The notes: generated by a model not told the origin, from the letters alone. A stretch of 64,000 nt of DNA from Notospermus geniculatus (GCA_002633025.1 NMRB01001116.1:40580-104579), one strand, 5' to 3'; counted from the first letter of the stretch, positions 32,650 to 43,719 are shown. Numbers and translations are program-made.

Positions 32650-33391
32650 AATCGATAGAGTTACGGTGTATATAAATCTTTGAAATTTATCTTTCGTTTC
32701 CAGTTCGTATCTACGAAGTGGTAATTTTAAAATTCAAGATGCACCGTAAAGCCCGTGTCACACTGTGGCGACTTAGCCTAAGAATCCATGCACGCGATTT
32801 TCGTGCCGCGCGATGTCGCATCCTTTGTCCACGACCAACGCGGCGGAAACGAACAATGCTTTCGAGCGTCTGCGGCAAGAAAATCGCGTGAATGGATTCT
32901 TAGGCTTAGGCGGGCGAATCGCTGCGAACTAGAATGAAACGGTTCATGAACCATGTGCTCACCCCTTTGGACATAATAGTGCAATGACAGAGAGCAGCAT
33001 GTACATGGTACGTGGACCATTTCATTCTAGTTCGCGGCGATTCGCCCGCCTGAAGCGGGTGATCCACTGTTGCGATTTTGGCTTGAGACGGGGTTGCGAT
33101 CCCTTCCGATCACCTTATAAGGACTTCCGATTGCCATATTAGGTGATCGCAAGGGAACGCAACCCCGTCTCAATGCCAAAATCGCAACAGTGGATCACCC
33201 GCTTTAGTCGCCACAGTGTGACACGGGCTTAACTCTTTCGGTCTCACATGATACGGGGGTATGCTAAAAGACGCACTGGCTGCAGGGACATTATTGTGGT
33301 ACCAGCCATTCCAGAAATAAATTAGGTCCTGGAAATGAGGTTGAATTTCGTATTTCGTACTTCGTTTTTCGTCAGATTTGCAAAACCTCAC
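32650..33391 (-). mobile_element. GTGAGGTTTCGCAAATC family, copy 4, with nested insertion
   Basis: 5'-truncated reverse-oriented copy. It is split at gcaccgtaa / taactctttcgg by the 480-bp insertion 32750-33229; the other copies read caccataactctctcgg without a break. Confidence 0.85.
32750..33229. mobile_element. TAA-flanked (Harbinger-like) element carrying three hairpins
   Basis: Outer ends agcccgtgtcacactgtgg and ccacagtgtgacacgggct make a 24-bp stem flanked by TAA on both sides, the 3-bp target typical of PIF/Harbinger elements. Between the stems lie three hairpins in a row: 32775-32906 (same family as 10231), 32908-33051 (aggcgggcgaatcgc stem) and 33053-33204 (aagcgggtgatccactg stem). 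They leave almost no unpaired DNA between them. Confidence 0.85.
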
Positions 33392-33829
33392 CAATATCCC
33401 GAACACAACTTGCAGATGACACTAACGAAGAAAACATATTTCACGTATTTGACACTGCAACTGGTACAAAATCACTGGAAATACATGATTGACTCCATCA
33501 TTGATCTAATGATCACTGCCAGGCATGCTGTCTCAGATAAAATATGATATATGCCATTATGGGGCTCATGGACCTTAGGGTAATTAATAAAACGTAAGAT
33601 TGTGGCAGATGGCATTTGTAGGAAGCATCATATTGACATTTATGTGTGTATAATTAATTTGGCTTGGGTTGTTTTGGCGATTTGCTGGGAAATGACTTAT
33701 ACCGGGTGTCTCTCCCAAAAGCTTTTGACAGTACGACATCACACCCGTGATCCCGTGCCATACGGCAGGGATCAATCATCTGACTCTCAGTTCGTCACAT
33801 TGGACAGTAAGCCGTGGTGCTTTTTACCT

Positions 33830-34025
33830 TGTGCCTTTGCAAAGGCAAGTAAAGACCCCATCCAAGTGAGGAACGCGAGCAGCTTGAAAATGCCCTCTTC
33901 CGTATACAAGGGCCAATAATGCAAAAGCTTCGGCCCTGATGGAAAATCCATACAAAAACCGCCACAATCGGATTCGAACCCTCTGCCACCTGGCTGCAGG
34001 TCAACGTCTAAGCCACAATGCCATA
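33830..34025 (-). mobile_element. tRNA-derived SINE, third family
   Basis: The minus strand holds tggcttagacg (A box) and gggttcgaatcc (B box), followed by a body with gccgaagcttttgcattat and cttggatggggtctttactt. The ORF at 33602-33919 partly reads this SINE. Confidence 0.7.
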
Positions 34026-34034
34026 AAGAAGATC

Positions 34035-34151
34035 AGGGCCCATATTCATAAAACTACTTACCGGTAAGTCTAAGTGTGACACTTATCCCTTGCTCAACAC
34101 AAAAGATAAGTACCACACTTAGACTTAAATAGTTTTATGAATATGGGGCCA
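34035..34151. mobile_element. GGGCCCATATTCATAAA hairpin
   Basis: gggcccatattcataaaact and agttttatgaatatgg-ggcc style ends pair along the stem. Relative of 19027-19136. Confidence 0.8.
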
Positions 34152-34179
34152 GGTGTATCGTTTTCTAGTGCTCCCATAA

Positions 34180-34330
34180 TAGGGAGGTTTAGAAGTCAAA
34201 CGATAAACGTAAACTTTACTACAACGCTTTTTCATATTACATATTAAACAGATTTTATATTGCATTTTCGGTACAAAAATAACGTTGTCGTTAACGTTGA
34301 CGTTTACCGTTTGATTTCTTAACCTCCCTA
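34180..34330. mobile_element. GGGAGGTTT family hairpin MITE, copy 2
   Basis: Same ends and interior as 20809-20963, TA on both sides. Confidence 0.9.
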
Positions 34331-34350
34331 ATATAAAAGGCAGCTTGAGA

Positions 34351-34475
34351 GACCTTGGCTCATATGAATAAAGACTAGTATATGCTCTTACTTGAATTTG
34401 GCAATACAAATGCACTAAGCTATGTTGTACAATTCTTAAGTAAAAGCATTTGCTTGTCTTTATTCATATGGCACC
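34351..34475. mobile_element. hairpin MITE, TCATATGAATAAAGAC family
   Basis: catatgaataaagactag pairs with ctagtctttattcatatg-like right end. A second copy is at 39287-39407 with the same loop (gcaatacaaatgcacta). Confidence 0.8.
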
Positions 34476-34569
34476 ATGTCTTTTCAATAGGGGAATGCGG
34501 AGAAATCTGCCACTTGTTTCACAATACAATGAGGGAAACACTGAGACACGTGACGCTTTATATCTAGGG

Positions 34570-35110
34570 TACATTTCAAATGCACCCATTCGGAATATTT
34601 CGTGAAGAGACGACGAGGAGTACCGATTACCCAAAATCCAGAGAAGGTGAGAACCATTCGGAACTTCCGAAGGCAAACTGCTCGGCAATTTCCGAGACAA
34701 CTCGCATTTCCCCTCGGACACAATTCCAAGGCAGCCATCTTGAATGCGCAACGATTTCCCTGCGTTTCTGGGGGTTTGGATGCGGTTCGCCTCATCACAC
34801 CTGCAGCACTCTACGCATGAACTAACTAGGTCACACAAAAACGTTGCGTTATTGGATCAATAATTGGCAGATTGGGTGAGATACCGGTACGTTTATATAT
34901 AATGTGCTTCAACTTATCCAGCAAATAAGGTTGAACATCTTAACAGGCCAAAATTCGGCCAACATAGTCTCACGGTGCTGACGCCGGCGGTCACGTGGGT
35001 TTGTTGATAAACAATATGGCTGCCTTGGACTTGTGTCCGAGGTGAAATGCGCCACCCAGTGGACAGACAAGCAGTTCGCCTCAAGTCGTTCCGAATGGGT
35101 GACAACGTTC
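34570..35110. mobile_element. foldback element carrying an ATGGCTGCC module in both arms
   Basis: acccattcgga, cctcggacacaattccaagg and cagccat in the left arm mirror atggctgccttgg, ttgtgtccgagg and tccgaatgggt in the right. Each arm reads MAALxLCPR from an ATG in good context, outward-facing copies of one short coding-like segment. Confidence 0.6.
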
Positions 35111-35624
35111 ATATCATCGATTGGCCTTTCGTCGGTTATCAGCAAGAATGATAGCTATTCAAATCCATCGATTTCACCAGAGCTAAACCTTTTAATAATA
35201 CCATATCCTGACCTATCTAATTCCTCGCCTGCAATTTCCGCTAACAAGGAACTACACATTTTAAATTAAGTTCTTTGAATTGAGGACAATAGAAGTCGTA
35301 GAGGCTGGACGCGAGAAGACATGGAGCAAACTGAACGGGAATGCGGGTGTCTATCACTAAAAGTGGGATACATGTCGGTGGAGATTTGAGACGATACAGA
35401 AGTGGTGCTTGAAAAATCTTACAACAGGTTATTGGTTTAGCAAAGAGTGTGAAAGGAAGAAAGTGTCAGTGGTGTTAAAAATATGTCTCAGTTTCTGTCC
35501 TCACAAAAAGTAGTAACATTGGAAATTTCTGTGTGAGGTTTGAGGTTACGGTTCATCCGATTCTGCATCGCCGACCAAAAAAACTGTAACCGTCTGAGCG
35601 AACAAGGAGTTAAAGATAATATAT

Positions 35625-35870
35625 CACGGGTATTTTCGCGGGCCACGAAAATCATTGTTTACATTCTGTTTGTTTGTGTCCAGTCTTTCTTCGTCTTATG
35701 AGTAATTTGTTGGTGGCATGCCCCTCTAGAAATTCTTTCGATACCGAATGTGTTCAATTTGGTGGGTTGGCATGTCCCGAAAGTCCAAAATAACATAATG
35801 TAAACATCCATGTTTACAAACATTCCCTCATTGTTTGGGAAACTCTGGCAGATAGACTGACACGTTTCTC
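35625..35870 (+). repeat. dispersed repeat (empty-site reference for 52668)
   Basis: tattttcgcgggccacgaaa, gagtaatttgttggtg and caatttggtgggttggcatg match 52545-52915, but without the 136-bp insert found there. Confidence 0.8.
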
Positions 35871-35929
35871 TGCGTGTCCCCGATTGTCAGGTCGCAGCTT
35901 ATTCAGTAAGACAGTTGTAAAGGGACACT

Positions 35930-36218
35930 TTAAAGCCCCACTGTATTGAATCTAAAAAACGCAAATCATCGCCGCGATTCTTGACGTCAGTGCACCGACG
36001 TCACGACGTCAGCGTAGTGTAAAATGTACTGCGCTCCATCTGAATACATTAGAGCTCTCCCTGTCGTTTTTTCTAATGTGTGCTGAAAACTAGGCCTTGA
36101 TTCTCTGAAGTACGTATCAGACAAGCATTTTGGGGACCTTCACAAGGCTATGAGACCTATTTGTGCTCTCTCCTAACATTTTGAAAATATCGCAAAATTC
36201 AATACTGTGTGGCTTTAA
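35930..36218. mobile_element. TTAA-flanked MITE, AGCCCCACTGTATTG TIR
   Basis: Ends agccccactgtattgaat and attcaatactgtgtggct between TTAA. Relative of the AGGAGCACGGTATTG family by its ends. The interior has a tgacgtca-type run (gacgtcacgacgtcag). Confidence 0.8.
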
Positions 36219-36351
36219 ACATGTTAAATCAAGTGCGAACATTCAAAAACTGGTATAAGTGATAGAGCTTTAGAATTTGACAGTAGATCAAGTAGTATCT
36301 AGGCAGCTTGGAGTTGACCTATGAAGCAGGACCTCGACTGAATTAATGAAC

Positions 36352-36778
36352 NNNNNNNNNNNNNNNNNNNNNNNNNNNNNNNNNNNNNNNNNNNNNNNNN
36401 NNNNNNNNNNNNNNNNNNNNNNNNNNNNNNNNNNNNNNNNNNNNNNNNNNNNNNNNNNNNNNNNNNNNNNNNNNNNNNNNNNNNNNNNNNNNNNNNNNNN
36501 NNNNNNNNNNNNNNNNNNNNNNNNNNNNNNNNNNNNNNNNNNNNNNNNNNNNNNNNNNNNNNNNNNNNNNNNNNNNNNNNNNNNNNNNNNNNNNNNNNNN
36601 NNNNNNNNNNNNNNNNNNNNNNNNNNNNNNNNNNNNNNNNNNNNNNNNNNNNNNNNNNNNNNNNNNNNNNNNNNNNNNNNNNNNNNNNNNNNNNNNNNNN
36701 NNNNNNNNNNNNNNNNNNNNNNNNNNNNNNNNNNNNNNNNNNNNNNNNNNNNNNNNNNNNNNNNNNNNNNNNNNNNNN
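36352..36778. other. scaffold gap (427 N)
   Basis: Unknown bases. The three ORFs across it are artificial. Confidence 0.99.
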
Positions 36779-37099
36779 GGATAAATAATGAATATTGAAG
36801 TCGTAATCCAAGTCGTTACGACTTGAAACACGACTAAAATATTTGCGATTTACGTGCACGAATACGAGTCAAAATTATTCTGCCACAAAGTTATGGCATT
36901 TTACGATTTGCAAACGCCTATCAAATCGCTTTTGTCAAGGATGTCTACAGCGGACTGCAATTCATTCTGGTAGATGAAGCCGGAGTCGGAGTCGGAAAGC
37001 TGCGCAACCTCTCTACTGTGTCTGCGTTTCCTTGTATAACTGGGGGAGCTACATGTACACCTGAATATGTACCCCCCCCCCTTGCCACAAGACGTCAGA

Positions 37100-37458
37100 C
37101 AGAGTCATCAGCAGGGCTTTGGTGTCGTTTCTCTTCATACACTCCACACAAAGCCCTGCTGAAATTGGGTCTCCCAGGCAAGCATGAGGCGGTCAGAAAA
37201 CCATTGCACAATCAGAATGCCGCATTTTAAGGGTGTGAATACTAAATAATTATGACTCATAATAACAATCAAAAATAATAAGAATCTTTCCTATACATAG
37301 GAAAACCTCTGAGATAAAGCACAAAACGTTAAGGTCAAACGGGGTAAAACCACGAAATTCGTAATTCTCCACATTATCCTGCCAATACAGGGAGTGCAAC
37401 TGGAGTATGGAACAGCCACACCAGATTCACTGGATGTCCTATTTCAGCAGGGGTTTGC
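37100..37458. mobile_element. end-eroded copy of the 39475 element
   Basis: gcagggctttggt, ctcccaggcaagcatgagg, taataagaatctttcctata and tatttcagcaggggttt match 39475-39930. Both outermost ends are missing. Confidence 0.8.
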
Positions 37459-37459
37459 A

Positions 37460-38245
37460 ATATGGTTTCTGTACCTCTTTGACCTTTTGCTCTATTTCAC
37501 CCTATCACTTACATGACTTATTGTATAGAGTGGTATACATGTCGTTTTGTATTTTTACTAACGCCTGTTTATGGTCTATAATTGCTACTCGTATAAAAGA
37601 ATAATTTCGAAAGCCTAGATCAACCTACAAATGGGAAAGGATAGGACTGTAATGAACACTTCAATAGAAGTTATGGTAAATCATGAATCAAAAAAGGTGA
37701 GAGAGCGAGGATTAATTCAAAATGTCAAAAGGTTGCAAAAATGGGACTTTGACATTACAGAGTCGCTTCTGGTTACAAAATCCCTTGTAGATTATGATTT
37801 TTGTTAACTTTGTTTTGATATCTTTACAAAGCAGACGCCTAACTCGGTGCTTAGTAAATTGAGTAATAAACAAGACATAAGTATAATCATGTACGAATAC
37901 GACCATTATGTTCTTTTTGTGGGATTTCAACGCATCGCTATTGTCGATTACATCCGAAACGCGCCTACCGATATCATGTCAAATATCTCTTGGGGCCAGG
38001 GCGATGTGCCTTGAAAATATCGTTAGTTAAACTGGCCTGGTAGATGAACAAAAACGCACAACGTCATGTGCATTGATTTGCGGACTCTGTTACAAGAAGG
38101 CAGTACACAAAATACGCTCTTTTCAAAACAGAAATGCCAGTCCGAGTGTCATGTCAGAGACGTGCAGGTCGCATGGATTCCGGCTTCGCCACTGACCATC
38201 CAAAGCAGTACATTTCCCTGAAGGCAGGCCAGGCCTTCCCTAAAG
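37460..38245. other. no recognised gene
   Basis: AT-rich; short ORFs without domains. A 15188-family fragment follows at about 38250-38318. Confidence 0.35.
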
Positions 38246-38329
38246 GTACTGTCCCATCTCCTGAAATACATTACGTCACGGTAATAAAGTCCAATTTCGT
38301 GTTTCGTCTCACTAGTGTTATTAGAGAGC

Positions 38330-38742
38330 TTGAGAACCGCTACTTATCCTTAAACCGAAACGTAAACGTATACGTATCCCGATACGTTTGCGTTCTGACG
38401 GATCTTTAATTCATTTGAGAAAGCACAACGTATACGGATGCGGATACGTAACCTAGATAAAAGACTATCACTGATTGGGCTAAATACAGGGATCCACCAA
38501 TGGCCGGGGATCTTACATCGGATAAAAACACAATCTCCTACGGAGAGGTCAGACATAAAAAGGGGTTGATCAGGATAGGTTTATTGTAAGCGGATTCTAC
38601 TGAGCGCCGTATTCACGAACTCATCTATTGTGGGAAATGTAGCTCAACGTATCGAAAATTTATTCAGCCACAAAATTGATGACGTATTTGGCTTAATCAA
38701 TCCGTTTCGGGATCGGGATAAGGATAAGTAAGCGGTTCTCAA
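38330..38742. mobile_element. TIR element, TTGAGAACCGC
   Basis: ttgagaaccgctacttatcc and ggataagtaagcggttctcaa are inverted ends. The interior has repeated cgtatac/cggatacg. It lies in the remains of a 15188-family right end (ctcacta on both sides). Confidence 0.7.
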
Positions 38743-38813
38743 CCTCACTAATGTCAACGGAGCGATTTATTAAACTCTAGAATGTTGGAAGAACCAGATC
38801 CCAGTGGCAAAAC

Positions 38814-39194
38814 ATGGCGGACAGCAAGACACCCGCGGACTACAATACTGCAATACTGGTATTATCGCATCAGCGATCTCAACAGCGTCTCCAGAAACCC
38901 TCGAACTATCACAGACAACATGCAAAAACCCATCATCAGTTCTATTCGCCACTAACGCAGGACTTAATCCCTAATTTCCCCTGCATCGCCAGATTTGTCC
39001 GACTTTCTACTCAATTTAACCCGACGATTCTTGTCAAGCACGCTATTCTCAGCACTGATGGAAAAACTCATTCGTCGGATTCTTTGGCTGTGTGGCTGGG
39101 GTTTTTTCGGCCAGGACGAGATACCAGGAAACCACAAGAGTGGAATGAATTTTGTTTGGTTGGTTTTCCCCTGAATTCATTGGTAAAGGTGTGA
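38814..39194 (+). CDS. unrecognised 126-residue ORF, possible first exon
   Basis: Starts at an ATG in strong context (aacatggcgg) and reads MADSKTPADYNTAILVLSHQ at the N terminus. The composition is polar and Q/H-rich in the first third. Near the end the frame meets ttg-gtaaag (about 39180), a plausible splice donor, only a few codons before the stop. It is not part of any repeat seen elsewhere in the window, which sets it apart from most ORFs here. I do not recognise a domain. Confidence 0.3.
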   Translation: MADSKTPADYNTAILVLSHQRSQQRLQKPSNYHRQHAKTHHQFYSPLTQDLIPNFPCIARFVRLSTQFNPTILVKHAILSTDGKTHSSDSLAVWLGFFRPGRDTRKPQEWNEFCLVGFPLNSLVKV

Positions 39195-39286
39195 AAAAGA
39201 TTTCATAGGTACGGCATAATAAAGATTTTCCTATTTTTAGATGACCAATGCGAACCAGGTATCATTAAGGTACGTGGTATTGGGTC

Positions 39287-39407
39287 ATATGAATAAAGAC
39301 TAGCAAATGCTTTTACTTGAATTTTGCAATACAAATGCACTAGGCAATTCTGTACAAATCCGAAGTAAAAGCATTTGCTAGTCTTCATTCATAATTATGA
39401 CCCATTA
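39287..39407. mobile_element. hairpin MITE, TCATATGAATAAAGAC family, copy 2
   Basis: gggtcatatgaataaagact with tcattcataattatgaccc at the other end; same loop as 34351-34475. Confidence 0.8.
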
Positions 39408-39474
39408 GAGTTGAGACTACTCCATACAATTATTCATTCCCTTCGCCGGTCGTTAGCCGGCGTTGTAACGTTTT

Positions 39475-39930
39475 CATCCTCCCACAGCAGGGTTTTGGTC
39501 TCGTTCCTCTTCATACACTCGCACACAAAGCCCTGCTGAAATTGGGCCTCCCAGGCAAGCGTGAGGCGGTCAGAAAACCATTGCCCAATCAGAATGCAGC
39601 ATTTTTAGGGTGTGGATACTAAATAATTATGACTCATTTATACATGTAACAACCAAAAATAATAAGAATCTTTCCTATACATAGGAAGAACCTCTGTGAC
39701 AAAATTCGCTCGATTTTGGAAAGATGTAAGTGATTTGTAAAGCACAAAACTTTAAGGTCCAACGGGGTGAAACCACGAAATTTGTAATTCTCCAAGTTAT
39801 CCTGCCAATACAGGGAGTGCAACTGGAGTATGGAACAGCCGCGCCAGAATCACTGGATGTTCTATTTCAGCAGGGGTTTGTGTGAGCGGATGAAGAGGAG
39901 CGAGGTAAAAACCCCTGCTGTGGGAGGATG
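39475..39930. mobile_element. TIR element, CATCCTCCCACAGCAGGG
   Basis: A 456-bp element with ends catcctcccacagcagggt and accccctgctg-type right end ccctgctgtgggaggatg. A second pair (ttcctcttcat / atgaagagga) extends the arms. Related pieces: 37100-37458 and 28079-28140. Confidence 0.85.
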
Positions 39931-39959
39931 CGTCAAGTTGATAAGTGTCGGCGACATTA

Positions 39960-41066
39960 TAGTCCACGTCCTTATGTCGTTCTGCGGAAACATCGTGTTA
40001 GAGCAAATCTGAACCCGGGCTTAGGACCCTTATGAACCCGGCTCTAAGAAACGTCATGTTGCCAAAAAATCTTTTGCCGATTATAGCCGCTAGAGGGCAC
40101 TTTCTGGGGGAAGGGCAAAAAAGGGCAATTTTTCAATTTTCATTGCAATTGCATCTATTTACCATTCTTATGCATTTTCCATCCTCAGGACATAAAATTC
40201 ATGAGGATTTATTGTGCAATATTAGAACGACATGAATTTATTTAATAGAAAAGCCATTACATTTACATACTTTAAATGCGTTTTTCTCAGTTATTTGTTT
40301 TTTCAACAAATACACTTCGCAATACATATTTTAAAATAACCCTGCTGGTATTAGAGCAAATCTGGACCCAGGTTTAGGACCCTTGGCTACCCAGGTTTTG
40401 GGAAAGTCATGTTGCCAAAAAATGTTTTGCTGGCAGCAACCGCTAGGGCGTTTTGAATTTTGTGAACTGACTTTTTCATTGGACGCCGATGGACGCAACA
40501 ACTGAGCTTTGTACAGGAGAATGGGAGTACGATGCACAGCTAACTTTTGAACGGTTGGATTTACACCCCATAAATGTACTACCAACAGATAGAAATATGG
40601 TGCCTCGGAATCAGATAGGCATATTTTTAATTGTTTTCAGTTGTTATGTAATAAGAGACGACTTTTTTATATAAATTAACACAAAAATGAGTCAAATGCC
40701 GTCAAAATACATAAAACGTCATTTCCAATTACGTCGCTGCTTCAAAACTCCAAAGAATAGGCTTATTTTATTCCGAGGTACTATGTTTCTATCTGTTGGT
40801 AATACATTTATGGGGTGTAAATCCAACCGTTCAAAAGTTAGCTGTACATCGGCCCCATTCTCCTGTACAAAGCTCAGTCGTTGCGTCAACTGACGTCCAA
40901 TGATAAAGCCAGTTCCCAAAATTCAAAACGCCCCAGCGGCTGTTGCGGGCAAAAGATTTTTTGGCAACATGACTTTTCTGAAAGCTGGGTCGCCAAGGGT
41001 CCTAAACCTGGGTTCAGATTTGCTCTAACACGATGTTTCCGCAGAACGACATAAGGACGTGGACTA
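39960..41066 (-). mobile_element. TA-flanked composite element, GTCCACGTCC family, copy 2
   Basis: Same composite as 12293-13227 in reverse orientation, 1103 bp, with TA duplications. The longer length comes from an extra inverted half, so copy 1 is the deleted one. Confidence 0.85.
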
Positions 41067-41230
41067 TTACAGCCTACATGTGTACACCAGTCTTTTCCAA
41101 TCATATTGCTATTTTTAGAAACAACGAATAAAAATCACCCTATCTGTCATACCCCCGATAAAAATGCAAACGCTGGAAGAACTTGGCTGTTGGAACCAAT
41201 ATTGTCGCGATACGGCATCGACTATCAAGA

Positions 41231-41641
41231 TTACCTGTACCGTTGACCATTACCATCAATCCCACTCCTTCGATCAAACTGACCATTTGGCATTTCCATG
41301 ACCAGTGAATAACCTCGTACAAGTGCCCGTTCGGAAATCGAATCTTCCTTCATGTATGTCGAGATTCTGCGATTGATTTCAGACAAAGTGGCCGATGAGC
41401 CCTCCAGGTTGGAGTAAAGGTTGGCCCGCTGTCTCGGCGTTCTACGTGACTTCAATGTGAAACAGGTCGGAGCACACATTTTACACGTTTTCATATTGGG
41501 TGGGACGAATCCCCTGGGTTTCACAGATATGGNCGCCAAGTCTTTCGCGAAAGTGCGGTGGCAATTAAAAATGACAATCCCATCTCTCAAGTGTGAGTAA
41601 AAGTATACTCGTCTCCGAATTTCGCAAATTTTCGACCCCAA
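41231..41641 (-). CDS. unrecognised ORF, possible exon
   Basis: A 136-codon minus-strand frame whose first part (to about 41580) is the repeat tail described at 41594-41690. The remainder is unique, basic and S/R-rich, with a CxxCxxxC-like KTCKMCAPTC patch and the stretch SLVMEMPNGQFDRRSG. It ends at tacag-gtaatc, which could be a donor. An N at 41533 leaves one residue unknown. No family recognised. Confidence 0.22.
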   Translation of the reverse strand: MGSKICEIRRRVYFYSHLRDGIVIFNCHRTFAKDLAXISVKPRGFVPPNMKTCKMCAPTCFTLKSRRTPRQRANLYSNLEGSSATLSEINRRISTYMKEDSISERALVRGYSLVMEMPNGQFDRRSGIDGNGQRYR

Positions 41642-41690
41642 CCGGGGTGTTCCTCAGACACTTTCTGGTAGAGATCCCAGCAGTGACATC
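41594..41690 (-). mobile_element. retroelement tail with GACC-CGG-GGTCGAAA hairpin, copy 1
   Basis: The minus strand reads tgtctgaggaacaccccgg, ttggggtcgaaaatttgcg, aaattcgg. Close copies are at 47425-47500 and, shortened, in 52668-52803. The stem-loop and GAAA-plus-small-hairpin order recall a hammerhead core, but stem I does not pair (see findings). Confidence 0.55.
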
Positions 41691-41693
41691 TCA

Positions 41694-41950
41694 AAGGCCC
41701 GTCTACACGATCATACATTTGTTCAAAACATCATCATACATTTGTATGATGATGTATGATGATGTCCAAGCTTGTTGTGGACTTCCGTCTACACAATGCA
41801 GCTAAAGGTTTGAACACCATCATACGTGTTGGATGCTATTCAAGCTTGTTGGGAAAACGGTCCACACCGATCATACATTTGTCCATGAACACCATCATAC
41901 AAATGTATGATGATGTTTTGAACAAATGTATGATCGTGTAGACGGGCCTT
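41694..41950. mobile_element. TIR element, AAGGCCCGTCTACACG
   Basis: Arms of about 60 bp: ggcccgtctacacgatcata and tatgatcgtgtagacgggcc. The interior is rich in catcatacatttgtatgatg. A related fragment at 24895-25000 separates the two 22.7/24.4-kb blocks. Confidence 0.85.
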
Positions 41951-42670
41951 TATATTTTTTGTTGAACAAAGGAACACATGAGGAAAGTGTCACACTTAGA
42001 CTTAAGTAGGTTTATGAATACGGGCCCTGAATGATACCAAGAGATAGATTATGGATGTACAGACAAATGGTATTCTATCACGCCCGTCTATCTCATTTCC
42101 TTGTTTGCATGATGGCATTGGTGTTAATTCATCGGCGATCTAGAGGAAATGACGACAACCTTGCGTGCTGTAGCTTCGACTTCATATTATGATGTATGTG
42201 AAAACCACGTCAGCGACTAACGTAAGGTGTGGTTACATTTTGCGATCAGCGTCATTTTTAACTAACGGTTAATGCTAATGTATTTGTAAGGTGACTGTGA
42301 ACATGTTTGTACGGGGTTCCGATTGTTGTATGCGGAAGCTCGGTAAACAAAAGGCTATACCATGAATATAGCGGAAGATGATGTTGACAACTGATAATGT
42401 GGCAAACACTTCACCAGTGACAAGAATAGCTCGTATGAATTGCCCAAAATGAAAGGGACATTCAAGTGCCGACGTCTGGTTCTCAGAATGTAAAAGATGT
42501 TGATTTCAGGTAGGCCTATGAAATTAACAGACTTCGTATACGGCATTTTTGGTGATTTCCAAACAAATCCATTTATTACAGGGTGTATTAGCAGAGAAAG
42601 TCTCAGGACTCACAAAGCCCATGCACTGTCAAAGTTCCTTCAAAAAAAGGCTAAATCCACTGGGACAATA

Positions 42671-42836
42671 TGCCTTTTTTACATGGAGTCTGTTCTATCA
42701 CACCGGTTCGAGGCCAGTTCAGTTGCTTTTTGTACCGTGAAAAAGCCATGCGACCTGTACTATCCTTCCCTTTTCATGGTACAAAAAATAAGTGAACTGG
42801 CCTCAAATCAGATCGTACCGGTTACGTGTAAAAGGG
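42671..42836. mobile_element. hairpin element, accggt-type stem
   Basis: aggccagttca and tgaactggcct, plus ttttgtaccgtgaaaaag and ctttt-catggtacaaaa, pair. The ORF 42497-42874 reads through it. Confidence 0.65.
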
Positions 42837-42840
42837 CTAA

Positions 42841-42993
42841 TAGGGAGTTTAAGAAATCAAACGATAAACGTTAACTTTACGACAACGTTATTTTTCATAC
42901 TACGCATTTAACATATTTCGCATTGCATTTTCGGTACAAAAATAACGTTGTCGTTAACGTTTACGTTTATCGTTTGATTTCGAAACCTCCTTA
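42841..42993. mobile_element. GGGAGGTTT family hairpin MITE, copy 3
   Basis: Same family as 20809, TA flanks; ends slightly decayed (gggagtttaag / cctccttatt). Confidence 0.85.
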
Positions 42994-43051
42994 TTGTCAG
43001 ACTATCAACGGTTATAGTCAGGATTGCCGACATTTAATCCTTTACAAAGAC

Positions 43052-43417
43052 TTATATGTAATCTGCTGGGACAATATCACCCGGCCTTTGATTCACACGT
43101 TCACACTGGCCCCCATTGTTATATTGATCTATGCCGAAAGACTTTGTATTACCCAATGAGCAAATCGGTATAACGTCTTTGTTGGCTACAACTGCCACTG
43201 GCACTTGCTCATTGTAACTATAAATAAAGTCTCCTTGAGGAAAGTGCTGACTGATATTGTTCAAAGAGGATACGATGTAAGCTGTAGATGTCAATGGCCG
43301 ACGTGAACCTCGGTCATTGACTTCTTGGCGATGTCTCTTTGCGTCAAGGATACGCTTGACTCCAGGGTTTAATTCCATGTACATGTACATGTAACATACT
43401 CCACAAAACGCTGGCAT
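43052..43417 (-). pseudogene. possible piggyBac-type transposase fragment
   Basis: A 121-codon frame with FPQGDFIYSYN, then VAVVANKDVIPICS, then IDQYNNGGQ. The order G-x-F/Y, a D-x-x-V-x-x-x-S block and YNxxxGG follows the C-terminal part of piggyBac (DDE_Tnp_1_7) transposases, where WxDxxxVxxLS and YNxxMGGVD occur. The expected W and GVD are missing, so this is either a decayed copy or a chance likeness. TTAA elements, the piggyBac target type, are abundant nearby. Confidence 0.3.
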
Positions 43418-43719
43418 TAGTGGCGAAAAAATTGAAGCACACCAACATACGACGCTGTTGACGCCTGAGCAACCAAGCCAAGAGCCACCACTGACTGTTG
43501 AGACGTCGCTGTAAGACGTGTGTTGATTGGCTGAAACACGTCCAGCATGTCGAGAGGCACAGGTTGCAATGGATCCGTCGCTATGGCCCCAAAGTGGTCC
43601 TTAAGCGGATATCTGATTGGCTGGCTAGTCTGGCGCCAATTCTTACACGCACTAGTGACGCCTATATTGGACATCTTCTGAGAGAATGCCGTGGACCGAA
43701 GCAATTTCGGAGCGTTCCG

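Noticed and set aside
36299-36859. Three ORFs of 150-186 residues on both strands
   Set aside because: Almost entirely within the N gap.
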